Shown here: one piece after another, positions 1 through 8,707 of the stretch | Numbering within the stretch: position 1 is the first letter of the stretch | Layout: the number at the start of each line of letters is the position of its first letter | Origin: VGBV01 sp963780395 | GTDB lineage: Bacteria; Actinomycetota; Thermoleophilia; Solirubrobacterales; 70-9 | Direction of reading: 5' to 3' | Assembly: GCA_963780395.1 (NCBI GenBank) | Contig: CAWABY010000003.1 | Coordinates: 62,001 to 126,000, forward strand | Length of the DNA stretch: 64,000 nucleotides | The notes under the pieces: generated by a model | Seen by the model: only the letters and a program-made list of their open reading frames with translations | Databases searched by the model: none | Told to the model about the DNA's origin: nothing | Translations under genes and position numbers: made by a program

Positions 1-258
1 GTGGCGCCGGCGACTCGCGACGCGGTCCGAATAGACCTACTCACCAATCGCGAGCACGCTGTGTTGCGGCTGATGGCGCGGGGCGCGACCAATTCCGAGA
101 TCGCAGCAAGCCTCTACGTCGCCGAGGCCACGGTGAAAACGCACGTCGGCAACATCTTCTCCAAGCTCGACGTCCGCGACCGGGCTGCGGCGATCGTGTT
201 CGCCTATGACCACGGGGTCATCAGCCCCGGCGCGACTCCGCCGCCTAACGCCGGGTAA
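1..258 (+). CDS. LuxR/NarL-family response regulator, C-terminal DNA-binding part (5' cut by window edge)
   Basis: The visible 85 residues hold a complete LuxR-type helix-turn-helix, about residues 14-70: 'LTNREHAVLRLMARG', then 'TNSEIAASL' and the recognition helix 'AEATVKTHVGNIFSKL'. In this family the domain follows a receiver or other sensor domain, which would lie before base 1. The GTG at base 1 is in frame but is probably not the true start. The C-terminal tail is short and proline-rich. The product should be a cytoplasmic transcription factor. The target and any partner kinase cannot be told from here. The next gene starts about 80 bp downstream on the same strand. Confidence 0.85.
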   Translation: MAPATRDAVRIDLLTNREHAVLRLMARGATNSEIAASLYVAEATVKTHVGNIFSKLDVRDRAAAIVFAYDHGVISPGATPPPNAG

Positions 259-337
259 GCACTCCCCCCACGGTTGGAGCGAGGGGCGGTTCCGCAGGCC
301 GATGTGCGATCGGCAGGACGCCGTTACCGTCGCGTCC

Positions 338-913
338 ATGCCCAACCGGAGGCAGACCAGAGACTTGACCGCCTCGTTCTTCATCTCGCTCGATGGGGTC
401 GTCGACTCGCCGCAGGACTGGCACTTCCCATATGTGGACGATGCCGTTATGCAAGCGGTCCGGGCCGACATGACGGCCGACACGATCGTGCTTGGGAGGC
501 GCACCTATGAGGAGTGGGCGGCGTACTGGCCGCATCAACCGAGCGATGGCGGGCTCGCCGACCACATCAACGGGACGTCGAAGCTGGTCGCGTCGAAGAC
601 GCTTGACCGGCTGGACTGGGCGACTGCGAGTGTGATCGACGGCGACGTGGGGGAAGCCCTGACCGATCTCAAGCGGCGGAGCGGCGGCGATATCTCAATC
701 ACCGGGAGCGGCACCCTGGTTCGCTCCCTGCTCGAAGCGGAGATCGTCGATGAGTTGCGACTGCTGGTTCATCCCATCGTCGTGGGCCGCGGCAAGCACC
801 TGTTTGAGTACGGGACTGAGCCGAGGGGCATGGTGCTCGCCGAATCGGAGGCCTTCGATTCCGGGGTCCTGCGTCTGCGCTACCGACTCCCCGAGAGAGG
901 AGAACCGCGATGA
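338..913 (+). CDS. Dihydrofolate reductase-like (RibD C-terminal domain) protein
   Basis: This 191-residue protein belongs to the RibD_C/DHFR-fold family common in actinobacteria. Visible landmarks are 'SLDGVVD' near the N-terminus, 'LGRRTYEEW' (nucleotide-binding loop), 'ITGSGTLVRSLL' and 'LLVHPIVVGRGK'. Family members are NADPH-dependent reductases, but most stand-alone copies have no known substrate. I start at the ATG at 338 because the family fold begins just after it. An earlier in-frame GTG would add 44 low-quality residues. The stop overlaps the start of the MMPL gene (ATGA), so the two are probably translationally coupled. Confidence 0.85.
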   Translation: MPNRRQTRDLTASFFISLDGVVDSPQDWHFPYVDDAVMQAVRADMTADTIVLGRRTYEEWAAYWPHQPSDGGLADHINGTSKLVASKTLDRLDWATASVIDGDVGEALTDLKRRSGGDISITGSGTLVRSLLEAEIVDELRLLVHPIVVGRGKHLFEYGTEPRGMVLAESEAFDSGVLRLRYRLPERGEPR

Positions 914-3066
914 AACGAGTTCGTACCCTGCTCGGGTCGCTGGCCCAGCTTCCCGGAGGCCACCGCACCAAGTTCGCGGTGATCGCCGTCTGGATCGTCG
1001 TCCTGTTCGCGATCGGCCCGCTGGCGGGAAAGTTCGAGGACGCTCAGGAGAACGATCCCGCCGATTACCTGCCGGCGAACGCGGAGTCGGTGGAGGCGCT
1101 CGACCAGCTCGACGGCTTCCCATCCGACGACCAGGCCGAAGCGATCACGGTCTTTCATCGCGATGGCGGGCTGACGTCCGATGACCTGGCTGAGATCGAG
1201 CGCACGCGCGCGGCGGTCAACGACCGGGTTCGCACCCAGATCAACGCCGAGCGGGCCGACACGGTCGCCGAGACGGGCCCTCCGCTGGTCTCAGGCGACG
1301 GCACCACCGCGCTGCTGACCACCCCGATCACGGTGCCCGAGGAAGCCTCGGGCGATGTCGAGGACCTGCTCACTGACACCCCCGAGGAGATCAAGACCGA
1401 GCTCGACTCGCTGCCCGGCGGGCTCGAGGCCGAGGTGACGGGGCCCGCCGGCTTCGCGGCAGACGCGGTCGAGGTCTTCAACGACATCAACGGCACCCTG
1501 CTCTACGCGACGGCTGCGCTGGTCCTGGTGCTGCTGATCGTCATCTACCGCAGCCCGATCTTCTGGATGATCCCGTTCTTCTCGGTGCTGCTGGCCGAGG
1601 TGACGACCCGCGGGCTCGGCTACCTGCTCGCCGAGGCCGGCGTCACCGTCACCGGCCAGTCGGGCGGCATCCTGCCCGTGCTCGTGTTCGGTGCGGGGAC
1701 CGACTATGCGCTGCTGATGGTCTCGCGCTACCGCGAGGAACTGCGCCGCCACGAGGACAAGCACGACGCCATCCGCGCCACATTGCGCAGGACGAGCCCC
1801 GTAATCGTGGCCTCGGGCGCGACGGTGATGGCCGCGCTCCTCACCCTGACGCTGGCCGAGGTCACCGGAACATCCGGCCTCGGGCCGATCGGGGCCCTCG
1901 GCATCGCCATGGCGATGCTCTCGATGCTGACGATCCTGCCGGCTCTGCTGACGGTGTTCGGGCGCAGGGCCTTCTGGCCGTTCGTCCCGCGCTTCGGCAG
2001 CGAGGGAGCCGACGAGACCCACGGCTCCTGGCGGCGTGTGGCCGAGTGGGTGGCGCGCGGCCCGCGGCGCGTCTGGGTCGGCACGACCGCGGTACTCGTT
2101 GTGCTGATCGGCGGGCTCGCCTTCCTCAACAGCGACCTCACGACCGGCAATATGTTCCGCAACGACGTCGACTCGGTCCAGGGCCAGAAGCTGCTGGAGG
2201 AAGGATTCCCGGCGGGCTCCAACGCCCCGACGAACGTAATCGTCACCGACCCGGCAAAGGTGGACGCGGTTCGAACCGCGGTCGCGGACGCCCCCGGGGT
2301 CGCTCAGGTCTCCCCCATGGTTGAGCGGGGTCCGGCTGGCGCCAAGCTCGAGGTGACCCTGGACGAGGACCCCTACAGCACGGCCGCGTTCGACCTGATC
2401 CCTGGGATCCGCGACGCCGCCGGCGCAGTCGCGGGCGATGATGTGCTCGTCGGCGGCCCGACCGCCGAGGAGTATGACCTGCGCCAGTCGGCGGCCCGCG
2501 ACAACCGGCTGATCGTGCCGATCGCGCTGGTCGTCGTCTTCCTCATCCTCGCCGCCCTGCTGCGCGCGATCACGGCGCCGCTGGTCCTGATCGGCAGCGT
2601 CATCGTCTCCTACCTGGCGGCGCTCGGGATCGGGGCCTTCTTCTTCGAGCACGTGTTCGACTTCCCGGGCATGGGCCCCGACCTGCCGCTGTTCGCCTTC
2701 ATCTTCCTGGTGGCGCTCGGCATCGACTACAACATCTTCCTGATGGCCCGGGTGCGCGAGGAGACCCTCAAGTACGGCACCCGCGACGGCACCATCCGGG
2801 GCCTGGCCGTGACCGGCGCCGTGATCACCTCGGCGGGGTTGGTCCTGGCCGGCACCTTCTCCACCCTCGCTGTGCTGCCGCTGGTCTTCCTGACCGAGAT
2901 CGGATTCGTGATCGCGGTCGGTGTCCTGATCGACACCTTCCTGGTGCGGTCCCTGCTCGTGCCCGCCCTGGTGCTCGACATCGGCGACCCGGTCTGGTGG
3001 CCCTCGGCGCTGGCCCGGCAGACGCGCGAGTCCCCCGCTGGGCGGATCGCGGTCGAGGCCGAGTAG
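910..3066 (+). CDS. MMPL/RND family transporter
   Basis: The 718-residue inner-membrane protein has the duplicated MMPL layout: a TM helix near residue 25, an extracytoplasmic domain, a block of about five TM helices (roughly 195-350), a second extracytoplasmic domain (about 405-530) and a second TM block (about 535-700). Family motifs are visible: 'GAGTDYALLMVSRYREEL' in the first half and 'ALGIDYNIFLMARVREE' in the second, which carry the acidic residue used in proton-driven export. MMPL proteins export lipids or hydrophobic compounds. The substrate here is unknown. It overlaps the upstream reductase gene by 4 bp. A second MMPL gene lies at 43121. Confidence 0.92.
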   Translation: MKRVRTLLGSLAQLPGGHRTKFAVIAVWIVVLFAIGPLAGKFEDAQENDPADYLPANAESVEALDQLDGFPSDDQAEAITVFHRDGGLTSDDLAEIERTRAAVNDRVRTQINAERADTVAETGPPLVSGDGTTALLTTPITVPEEASGDVEDLLTDTPEEIKTELDSLPGGLEAEVTGPAGFAADAVEVFNDINGTLLYATAALVLVLLIVIYRSPIFWMIPFFSVLLAEVTTRGLGYLLAEAGVTVTGQSGGILPVLVFGAGTDYALLMVSRYREELRRHEDKHDAIRATLRRTSPVIVASGATVMAALLTLTLAEVTGTSGLGPIGALGIAMAMLSMLTILPALLTVFGRRAFWPFVPRFGSEGADETHGSWRRVAEWVARGPRRVWVGTTAVLVVLIGGLAFLNSDLTTGNMFRNDVDSVQGQKLLEEGFPAGSNAPTNVIVTDPAKVDAVRTAVADAPGVAQVSPMVERGPAGAKLEVTLDEDPYSTAAFDLIPGIRDAAGAVAGDDVLVGGPTAEEYDLRQSAARDNRLIVPIALVVVFLILAALLRAITAPLVLIGSVIVSYLAALGIGAFFFEHVFDFPGMGPDLPLFAFIFLVALGIDYNIFLMARVREETLKYGTRDGTIRGLAVTGAVITSAGLVLAGTFSTLAVLPLVFLTEIGFVIAVGVLIDTFLVRSLLVPALVLDIGDPVWWPSALARQTRESPAGRIAVEAE

Positions 3067-3070
3067 AGCG

Positions 3071-3415
3071 ATGAGCTCGAGCGAGGACGAACAAGCAATC
3101 ACGATCCGCCGCCTCGGCGACGAGGACAGGGATGAGGTCGTCCGCCTGGCCCAGCTGGACTCGCGCCCCGTTCCCGAGGGGGAGCTGCTCGGCGCCGAGA
3201 GCCAGGGCCGGCTGAGGGCGGTGATCTCGCTGCCCACCGGTGCGGCAGTCGCCGACCCGTTCGCGCGCACCGAGGAGATCATGGAGCTGCTTCGCAGCCG
3301 CCTAGCTCACCTGCGGCGCTGGGACGCGCACCCACGGAATGGACGCCCGGCCCGCTTCCGCTCAGAGCGCGGTGCGAGCAGGCGTTCCGCTGCGAATTCA
3401 GGAGGAATCCGATGA
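3071..3415 (+). CDS. Small protein of unknown function
   Basis: This 114-residue open frame starts 4 bp after the MMPL stop and overlaps the next gene by 4 bp, so its position supports translation. Residues 8-60 ('AITIRRLGDEDRDEVVRLAQLD', broken here for brevity after the tenth residue in other copies) resemble the first strand and helix of GNAT acetyltransferases. The acetyl-CoA-binding half is absent. The second half is Arg-rich and low in complexity. It may be a degenerate or truncated GNAT protein. No enzymatic function can be assigned. Confidence 0.55.
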   Translation: MSSSEDEQAITIRRLGDEDRDEVVRLAQLDSRPVPEGELLGAESQGRLRAVISLPTGAAVADPFARTEEIMELLRSRLAHLRRWDAHPRNGRPARFRSERGASRRSAANSGGIR

Positions 3416-3795
3416 CCCTGAGCAAATATGAGCTGAGCGCATCGATCGCCGTCTCGGACATGGCGCAGGCCCGGATGTTCTACGAGGAGAGGCTCGGCCT
3501 GTCTCCGCTGAGGCAGGGGGCGGACGGCAGCAGGGTCTACGCGTCGGGGGACGGCGCGTCGCTGCACGTCTACGAGTCAGCGACGAACGCGGGCAAGGCG
3601 ACGGCGACCCTGGCGACCTGGCGCGTCGATGACATCGAGCGTGTGGTCGACGAGCTCACCTCGGAGGGCGTGACCTTCGAGCGTTACGAGGACCCTGCCC
3701 TCAAGGCCGACGAGAAGGGGATCCACGAGCTCGACGACGGCAGGGTCGCCTGGTTCAAGGATCCCGATGGCAATACCTTCGCGGTCGAGCAGTGA
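3412..3795 (+). CDS. VOC-superfamily (glyoxalase/bleomycin-resistance fold) protein
   Basis: The 127-residue protein shows the paired beta-alpha-beta-beta-beta pattern of the VOC fold. 'IAVSDMAQARMFYEERLGL' begins module 1 and 'VDDIERVVDELTSEGVTF' begins module 2. It ends in the family hallmark 'AWFKDPDGNTFAVEQ'. VOC proteins are metal-dependent lyases, dioxygenases, epimerases or drug-binding proteins, and the exact reaction cannot be read from sequence alone. It overlaps the previous gene by 4 bp and is followed 35 bp later by a paralogous VOC gene. Confidence 0.88.
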   Translation: MTLSKYELSASIAVSDMAQARMFYEERLGLSPLRQGADGSRVYASGDGASLHVYESATNAGKATATLATWRVDDIERVVDELTSEGVTFERYEDPALKADEKGIHELDDGRVAWFKDPDGNTFAVEQ

Positions 3796-3830
3796 GCAGG
3801 ACCGATTCGCAAACGAGATAGGAGGCGGAG

Positions 3831-4232
3831 ATGCTCGACAACGGGCGTGTGGTGCCCCGAATTCCGGCGCAGGACCTCGAGCGGGCGCGGAGGTTCTACG
3901 CGGAGAAGCTCGGCCTCGAGCCCAGCGAGGAGCGGCCGGGCGGCTTGCTCTACCGGTGCGAGGACAGCGAGTTCGCTTTGTTCGAGTCTGCCGGCGCCTC
4001 GCCCGGCACCTTCACGCAGATGGCGTGGCAGGTGAACGACGTCGAGACGACCGTGGCAGAGCTGAAGAAGCGAGGTGTCGTCTTCGAGGATGTCGACGCG
4101 CCGGGGCTGAGGACGGTGGATGGAATCGCGGAGGTCGCGGGCAATTACCCAAGCAAGGGCAGCGGGGAGCGCGCCGCCTGGTTCAGAGACAGCGAGGGGA
4201 ACATGCTCGGGGTCGGCCAGGTGGTTCCCTGA
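3831..4232 (+). CDS. Second VOC-superfamily protein
   Basis: The 133-residue protein is a paralogue of its neighbour. 'IPAQDLERARRFYAEKLGL' opens module 1, 'VNDVETTVAELKKRGVVF' opens module 2, and 'AWFRDSEGNMLGV' closes the fold. A good ribosome-binding site (aggaggcggag) lies just before the ATG at 3831. The two tandem copies may act on related substrates or form a heterodimer. No more specific function can be given. The 135 bp to the next gene shows no obvious signal. Confidence 0.88.
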   Translation: MLDNGRVVPRIPAQDLERARRFYAEKLGLEPSEERPGGLLYRCEDSEFALFESAGASPGTFTQMAWQVNDVETTVAELKKRGVVFEDVDAPGLRTVDGIAEVAGNYPSKGSGERAAWFRDSEGNMLGVGQVVP

Positions 4233-4367
4233 AACGCCCGCGGCTCATCAGCGGCCGGCGGGTGGCATGAGTTACGAAGTCGCGAGTCTCGCCGGGCTGA
4301 TCGTGTCGGACAGCCTACCCCTAGCCCGGAGCCCGAGGTCCACCGAGGGGGAGCGGACACTGATTTG

Positions 4368-5219
4368 CTACGCCAGCGCGGTCCGTAGGAAGCGCAGCCC
4401 GTCTCCGGCCAGGGCGTCCGGTGATGAGGCGAGCGGCCGCCAGATCGAGGCCGCGGTAGCGATCACTTCGTTCGCGGCGGTGAACGACTCGATGCAGATC
4501 GGACCGGCGTAGCCGGCTGCGTGGAGGGCTTCGATGAACTCCGGCCAGTCGAAGGCGTCAGCGCCGGGCGCACCACGGTCGGTCCCGCAGGCATGCACAT
4601 GGGCAATCCGCTGGCCCGCCTTCCTGGCTGCGGTGGCCGGGTCTTTCTCCTCGATGTTCATGTGGAAGGTGTCGAGCAGCAATCCGCAGGACGGGTGGCC
4701 GACGGCGTCGAGGAGGGCGAGGCCTTGTTCGACAGTGTTGATCAGGCTCGTTTCGTAGCGGTTGAGGGGCTCGACCGCGAGCTTCACGCCGCGCTCGGCA
4801 GCCAGCTCAGCCACCGTCCGGAGCCCGGCGGCCACCCGGGCGAGGACTGCCGCGCGGTCCCGCTCCTCCAGGCGCCAGAGACGCCCCACCGGCGCGTACA
4901 TCGGTCCGGCGACCACGTCCGAGCCGACGCCGGCGGCCACTTCGACGCAGTGCCGGAGGTATTCGACGGTCGCGGCGGCGAGCTCGGAATCGTCGACCGC
5001 CAGATCGCGGCCTGCGGGCATCACGCAACAGACAGTGGCCCCGAGACCCAACTCCCTGAGCAGGTCGGCCGCACGAGCCGGATCCCACGCGCCGGGCTCC
5101 TCGACGGGAAGCTCGATCAGGTCGAACCCCAGCTGCTTGACGTTGGGCGCGACGTCTGCGATCACGCGATCGGTGATCGGCGACTCCCAGATCCAGATGT
5201 TCGCCCCGATCGCCGTCAA
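4368..5219 (-). CDS. Sugar phosphate isomerase/epimerase (AP-endonuclease 2-like TIM barrel)
   Basis: The 283-residue protein has the xylose-isomerase-like TIM-barrel fold of D-psicose/D-tagatose 3-epimerases. Metal-ligand motifs are in the expected order: 'LAVEPLNRYETS' (Glu), 'LLLDTFHMNIEE' (Asp, His), 'HVHACGTDRG' (His) and 'ICIESF' (final Glu). This pattern favours a ketose 3-epimerase over an endonuclease. It is the last gene of the minus-strand sugar locus, 84 bp after the binding-protein gene and behind a strong hairpin. A second TIM-barrel isomerase lies at 10301. The actual sugar is unknown. Confidence 0.85.
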   Translation of the reverse strand: MTAIGANIWIWESPITDRVIADVAPNVKQLGFDLIELPVEEPGAWDPARAADLLRELGLGATVCCVMPAGRDLAVDDSELAAATVEYLRHCVEVAAGVGSDVVAGPMYAPVGRLWRLEERDRAAVLARVAAGLRTVAELAAERGVKLAVEPLNRYETSLINTVEQGLALLDAVGHPSCGLLLDTFHMNIEEKDPATAARKAGQRIAHVHACGTDRGAPGADAFDWPEFIEALHAAGYAGPICIESFTAANEVIATAASIWRPLASSPDALAGDGLRFLRTALA

Positions 5220-5237
5220 GCCAAGAGCCCGGGTGTG

Positions 5238-5272
5238 GCGGCCGGGCGTGACGGTGCGCCACGCCCGGCCGC
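5238..5272 (-). terminator. Perfect 13-bp inverted repeat between binding-protein and epimerase genes
   Basis: The arms gcggccgggcgtg (5238-5250) and cacgcccggccgc (5260-5272) are perfectly complementary around a 9-nt loop. No T-run follows, so it may be a partial terminator or an mRNA-stabilising hairpin. Such structures are common just after binding-protein genes, where they raise binding-protein mRNA over downstream genes. Confidence 0.7.
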
Positions 5273-5303
5273 GTCCCGGTCGATGGAGGGGATCACGCGC
5301 TGC

Positions 5304-6515
5304 CTAGCCGCCCCAGTCCCCCGGATAACCAGGCAGGTCCTCGCATCCGCAGAGGGCGTAGTGCAGGTCCGGCAGGCCCTCGTTGTCTGCGACCGCTTGC
5401 TCGAGTTGATCCTGGGTGAGCGCGGGCTGCGGCAGCACCCACTCCTTCGGGACTTGCTCGCCCGAGAGGATGCGGGTGGCAGCGATGATCGGCGTCCGCC
5501 ACTGGTAATTGGAGTAGACGGGCGCAATCGCGGTCAGGTCCTCCTCCTGCCACTTGCGCAGGAAGTCGAGCTGGTCCTCGCCGGTGATCGGCGGGATCTC
5601 CTGACCTGCATCCTCGAACGCCTCGGCGGCGGCGACCGCCGTCGCCCCAGCGTCCATCCAGATGCCGTCGAGCTCACCCTCGCGGGCGATGTAGTCGGAG
5701 ACGATCTGCTTGGTGTTCGCAGCATCGCCCTCGGTCTGCTCGTCGCCGACGACATCGAGCCCGGAGTCGGCGAAGACCTCCTGAGCCGCGGACCACCGCG
5801 TCTCGAGGACGTCGACCCCCGGCAGGATTCGGAGAGCCAGGATCTTGCCGCCCTCGTCAACGTTGTCGGCCAGGAACTCGGCCGCATCCGCGCCGAACGC
5901 GTAGCCACCGATCGGGTGGATGAACGTGACCGGGCAATCGGTGTTGACCCCGCGGTCGAACACGATCACCGGGACTCCGGTCTCGCAGGCCTGCTCGACG
6001 GCAGGCGTCAGCGTCGCCGTGGTGTTCGGCGAAACGATCAACGCGTCGCACCGGCCCCCGCGTGTCAGCGACTGGATGTCCGAGATCTGCTTGTCGTCGC
6101 TGGCCTCGGCATCAATGGCGTTGAAATCGGCGATCTGATCGCTGAGCGCCTCGACCTGGGCCTGCATGGTCTGCCAGCCCACGACACGCCACGGGTTGTC
6201 GACGGACGCGTTCGAGAAGCAGATATTCCACGGTCCCGGCTTCCTGTACTGGGCGGTGTCGACCAGCGCCGGCTCGATCGCCTGGACCCACGGCTCGTTG
6301 CCGGCCCCGAAGTCCTCGGGCTCGATGTCGCGCTGCGCAAACTGGCGCTCCATCTCCTGGCGATCGAAGAACTCCGGGTTGTGTTCGGGTGTGAACGACG
6401 CGGCCTCGCCGCCGCCGTCGTCATCGTCGTCCCCGCACGCTGCGAGGCCGAAAGCGAGCACCCCCGCTATGCACAGCAGCAGGGCCGCACGCAGCCAGTT
6501 GCTTGGTCTACTCAT
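5304..6515 (-). CDS. Sugar ABC transporter substrate-binding lipoprotein (ribose-type PBP1 fold)
   Basis: The 403-residue secreted lipoprotein starts with a signal peptide and the lipobox 'LAAC', followed by an acidic run. The body has the periplasmic-binding-protein type 1 pattern: 'CDALIVSPNTTATLTPAVEQA' and 'GVPVIVFDRGVN' (hinge strands of domain 1), then 'GGYAFGADAAEFL' and 'DGIWMDAGATAVAAAEAF' in domain 2. I choose the ATG at 6515 because a strong GAGGAGGA lies 4-11 bp before it and the signal peptide starts there. It captures the substrate for the two permeases and ATPase encoded just upstream in the transcript. Confidence 0.9.
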   Translation of the reverse strand: MSRPSNWLRAALLLCIAGVLAFGLAACGDDDDDGGGEAASFTPEHNPEFFDRQEMERQFAQRDIEPEDFGAGNEPWVQAIEPALVDTAQYRKPGPWNICFSNASVDNPWRVVGWQTMQAQVEALSDQIADFNAIDAEASDDKQISDIQSLTRGGRCDALIVSPNTTATLTPAVEQACETGVPVIVFDRGVNTDCPVTFIHPIGGYAFGADAAEFLADNVDEGGKILALRILPGVDVLETRWSAAQEVFADSGLDVVGDEQTEGDAANTKQIVSDYIAREGELDGIWMDAGATAVAAAEAFEDAGQEIPPITGEDQLDFLRKWQEEDLTAIAPVYSNYQWRTPIIAATRILSGEQVPKEWVLPQPALTQDQLEQAVADNEGLPDLHYALCGCEDLPGYPGDWGG

Positions 6516-6572
6516 CTGATCCTCCTCCTCGTTTATTGGACATCCGTTGATTCGATTCAGGTTTCGCATCCC

Positions 6573-7592
6573 TCAGCCTCCTCGCACTCGGAACGCCGCC
6601 ACGGCGACGGCAGCCACGATCACGAGCCCGGTGAACGCCTGCTCCAGCGCGCGATCCACGCCGTAGAGGTTGAGCAGCATGAACAGGGCTTCGAGAACCA
6701 GGGCGCCGGCGATCGCTCCGATCACCGACCCACGGCCGCCGCCGAGGACCGTCCCGCCGAGCACCGCCGCAGTGATCGCCTGGAACTCGAGCCCGATCCC
6801 GACCTGCGACGTGACGCCGGCGAAGCCGGCGAGCAGGATGCCCGCGATCACGCCCGACGTCGCCGAGATCACGAACGCCGCTGTCTTGACCCGCGACACG
6901 TTGACGCCGGAGAGCTCGGCGGCCCGGGGGTTGTCGCCCACGGCGAGCACCCGACGTCCGAACCCGCCGCGCGCCGCGACGATCGCCAGGGCGGCGCATC
7001 CGATCAGGACCAGCGCCGAGTACGGCAGCTCCTCGAGCACCGGGAAGCCTTCGATCCCGTCCCGGCCGATCGCCCGGAAGTTGTCCGCGAGGTCCCCCAC
7101 GGGTGCGCCCCCGGTCCACCAGAAGACCGCCCCGTTCAGGATCAGGAGCATCGCCAGGGTGACGATGAACGAGGGAACGCGCAGGATGGTCGTGCTAAAG
7201 CCGTTGAACAGGCCGACCGCGCCACCGATCGCGAACAGGAGCACGATCGTCGGCAGGGTGTTGGCGGGGTCCCCGTCGATCTGCTTCGCCGCGACCACGG
7301 CGGTCACGGTCACCAGCGAGCCCACCGAGAGGTCGAACTCACCCGAGGCAAGGACGAAGTAGGCGCCGATCGCGATGATCGCCAGCGGCGCGGCCCGCTT
7401 CAGGTAGGCGAGGAAGCCCTCCGGCGTGAGGAAGTTCTCGTTCGCAAACGAGATCCAGACGAACATCACGATCAGCAGCCACCACACGACGGGGATCGCC
7501 CGCAGCGCGCTGAGGCCAGCCGCAAGCCACTGCGGGCGCTCGCCGTCGACGCCGGCCGGCGGCTCGGGAACCGGGGCGCCCTGAACGCTCAT
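6573..7592 (-). CDS. Sugar ABC transporter permease (RbsC-type)
   Basis: This 339-residue polytopic membrane protein has about 9-10 hydrophobic helices and the BPD_transp_2 signature region, 'AVLGGTVLGGGRGSVIGAIAGAL' in part near residue 280. 'FDLSVGSLVTVTAVVAA' near residue 90 is also typical of RbsC-like permeases. It overlaps the second permease gene by 4 bp and ends 57 bp before the binding-protein start. Two different permease genes imply a heterodimeric channel driven by the two-domain ATPase at 8704. Confidence 0.9.
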   Translation of the reverse strand: MSVQGAPVPEPPAGVDGERPQWLAAGLSALRAIPVVWWLLIVMFVWISFANENFLTPEGFLAYLKRAAPLAIIAIGAYFVLASGEFDLSVGSLVTVTAVVAAKQIDGDPANTLPTIVLLFAIGGAVGLFNGFSTTILRVPSFIVTLAMLLILNGAVFWWTGGAPVGDLADNFRAIGRDGIEGFPVLEELPYSALVLIGCAALAIVAARGGFGRRVLAVGDNPRAAELSGVNVSRVKTAAFVISATSGVIAGILLAGFAGVTSQVGIGLEFQAITAAVLGGTVLGGGRGSVIGAIAGALVLEALFMLLNLYGVDRALEQAFTGLVIVAAVAVAAFRVRGG

Positions 7593-8707
7593 CTGCTCGC
7601 CGCCCCCTCAACGGCCGGCTCGGGACCCGCGCCCTGCCCGCCCGCGGCCTGGGCCTCCTCGCGGCGGCGGCGACTCCAGCGCACCGAGTAGGCCGCGACA
7701 GCGGCGATGATGATGACGCCGCGGGCCACGTCCTTGGCGAACGCGTTGACCTCGAGCTGGTTGAACGTGCTGTCGAGCATCGCGAGGATGAAGACGCCGG
7801 CCAGGGTCCCGAGCACCCCTCCCCGGCCACCGAGCAGGTAGGTGCCGCCGAGCACGACCGCCGCAATCGACTCGAGGTCGTAGCCACCCTCGGTTGCGAT
7901 CGTTGGGCTGCCGGCGCCCAGCCGACTGGCGATGAAGAGGCCGGTGATCGCCGCGGCAACCGCACACAGCACGTGTGCGGCGATGATCACCCTGTGGGTG
8001 CGGACCCCGGACAGCTTGGCCACCTCTTCGTCGCCGCCCACCGCGTAGAGGCGATTGCCGAAACGGGTATAGCGGAGCAGCAGCCAAGCCCCGGCGACGA
8101 CCGCAAGCAACAAGACCACGGAGATCGGAACCGGCCCCCAGCTCTCGAAGCCGAGGTCCTGGAATCCCTCCGGTACGCCGGGGACCGGTCCCGCGTAGTT
8201 GGCCTCCACGTATCCGCGCAGGACCAGCGCCATGCCCAGCGTCGCGATGAAGGCGTTGACCCGAAGCTTGGTGATGACCAGGCCGTTGACGAGGCCGACC
8301 CCGGCGCCGAACAGGAGCACGACGAGAATGCCGAGCGCGATTCTCGAGTCCTGGCCATTCATCGTCTCGGCGGCGAGGATCGAGCCTAGCCCCACGACCC
8401 AGCCAACCGAGAGGTCGAGCGACGCGCCGAGGATGACCAGCGTTTGTCCGGCGGCCACGATGCCGAGGGCCACCGACCGCACGAACATCTCGCGGATGTT
8501 GTCGACGCTCAGGAACTGGCCGGTTCCGCCGTCGTCGATCGTGACGGCGATCAGGCAGGCGATGAAGACGACCACGAGCACGATGAAGACCGGCCCCGAG
8601 GTGCTGCCGGCGAGGCGGCGGAACGCATCCCCGAGTCCGCTCAGGCCTCCGCCCAGGCTCTTGAGCCCGGCCTGCGCGGCAAACCGACGCGAGACCACCC
8701 GGCTCAC
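7589..8707 (-). CDS. Sugar ABC transporter permease (RbsC-type), second subunit
   Basis: The 372-residue membrane protein is similar in layout to its downstream neighbour, with 'LDLSVGWVVGLGSILAAE' after the third helix and the conserved cytoplasmic loop 'AAVVLGGTYLLGGRGGVLGT'. It has a longer N-terminal cytoplasmic segment, and the C-terminal tail is charged and Arg/Glu-rich. Both ends overlap neighbouring genes by 4 bp, so ATPase and permeases are translationally coupled. It should form the transmembrane channel together with the 6573 product. Confidence 0.9.
   Translation of the reverse strand: MSRVVSRRFAAQAGLKSLGGGLSGLGDAFRRLAGSTSGPVFIVLVVVFIACLIAVTIDDGGTGQFLSVDNIREMFVRSVALGIVAAGQTLVILGASLDLSVGWVVGLGSILAAETMNGQDSRIALGILVVLLFGAGVGLVNGLVITKLRVNAFIATLGMALVLRGYVEANYAGPVPGVPEGFQDLGFESWGPVPISVVLLLAVVAGAWLLLRYTRFGNRLYAVGGDEEVAKLSGVRTHRVIIAAHVLCAVAAAITGLFIASRLGAGSPTIATEGGYDLESIAAVVLGGTYLLGGRGGVLGTLAGVFILAMLDSTFNQLEVNAFAKDVARGVIIIAAVAAYSVRWSRRRREEAQAAGGQGAGPEPAVEGAASR

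Noticed and set aside
4521..7691. Very long plus-strand open frame (over 1,000 codons) across sugar locus 1
   Set aside because: It lies antisense to four well-supported genes and has the Arg/Asp/His/Gly-rich composition of a high-GC shadow frame, with no recognisable domain.
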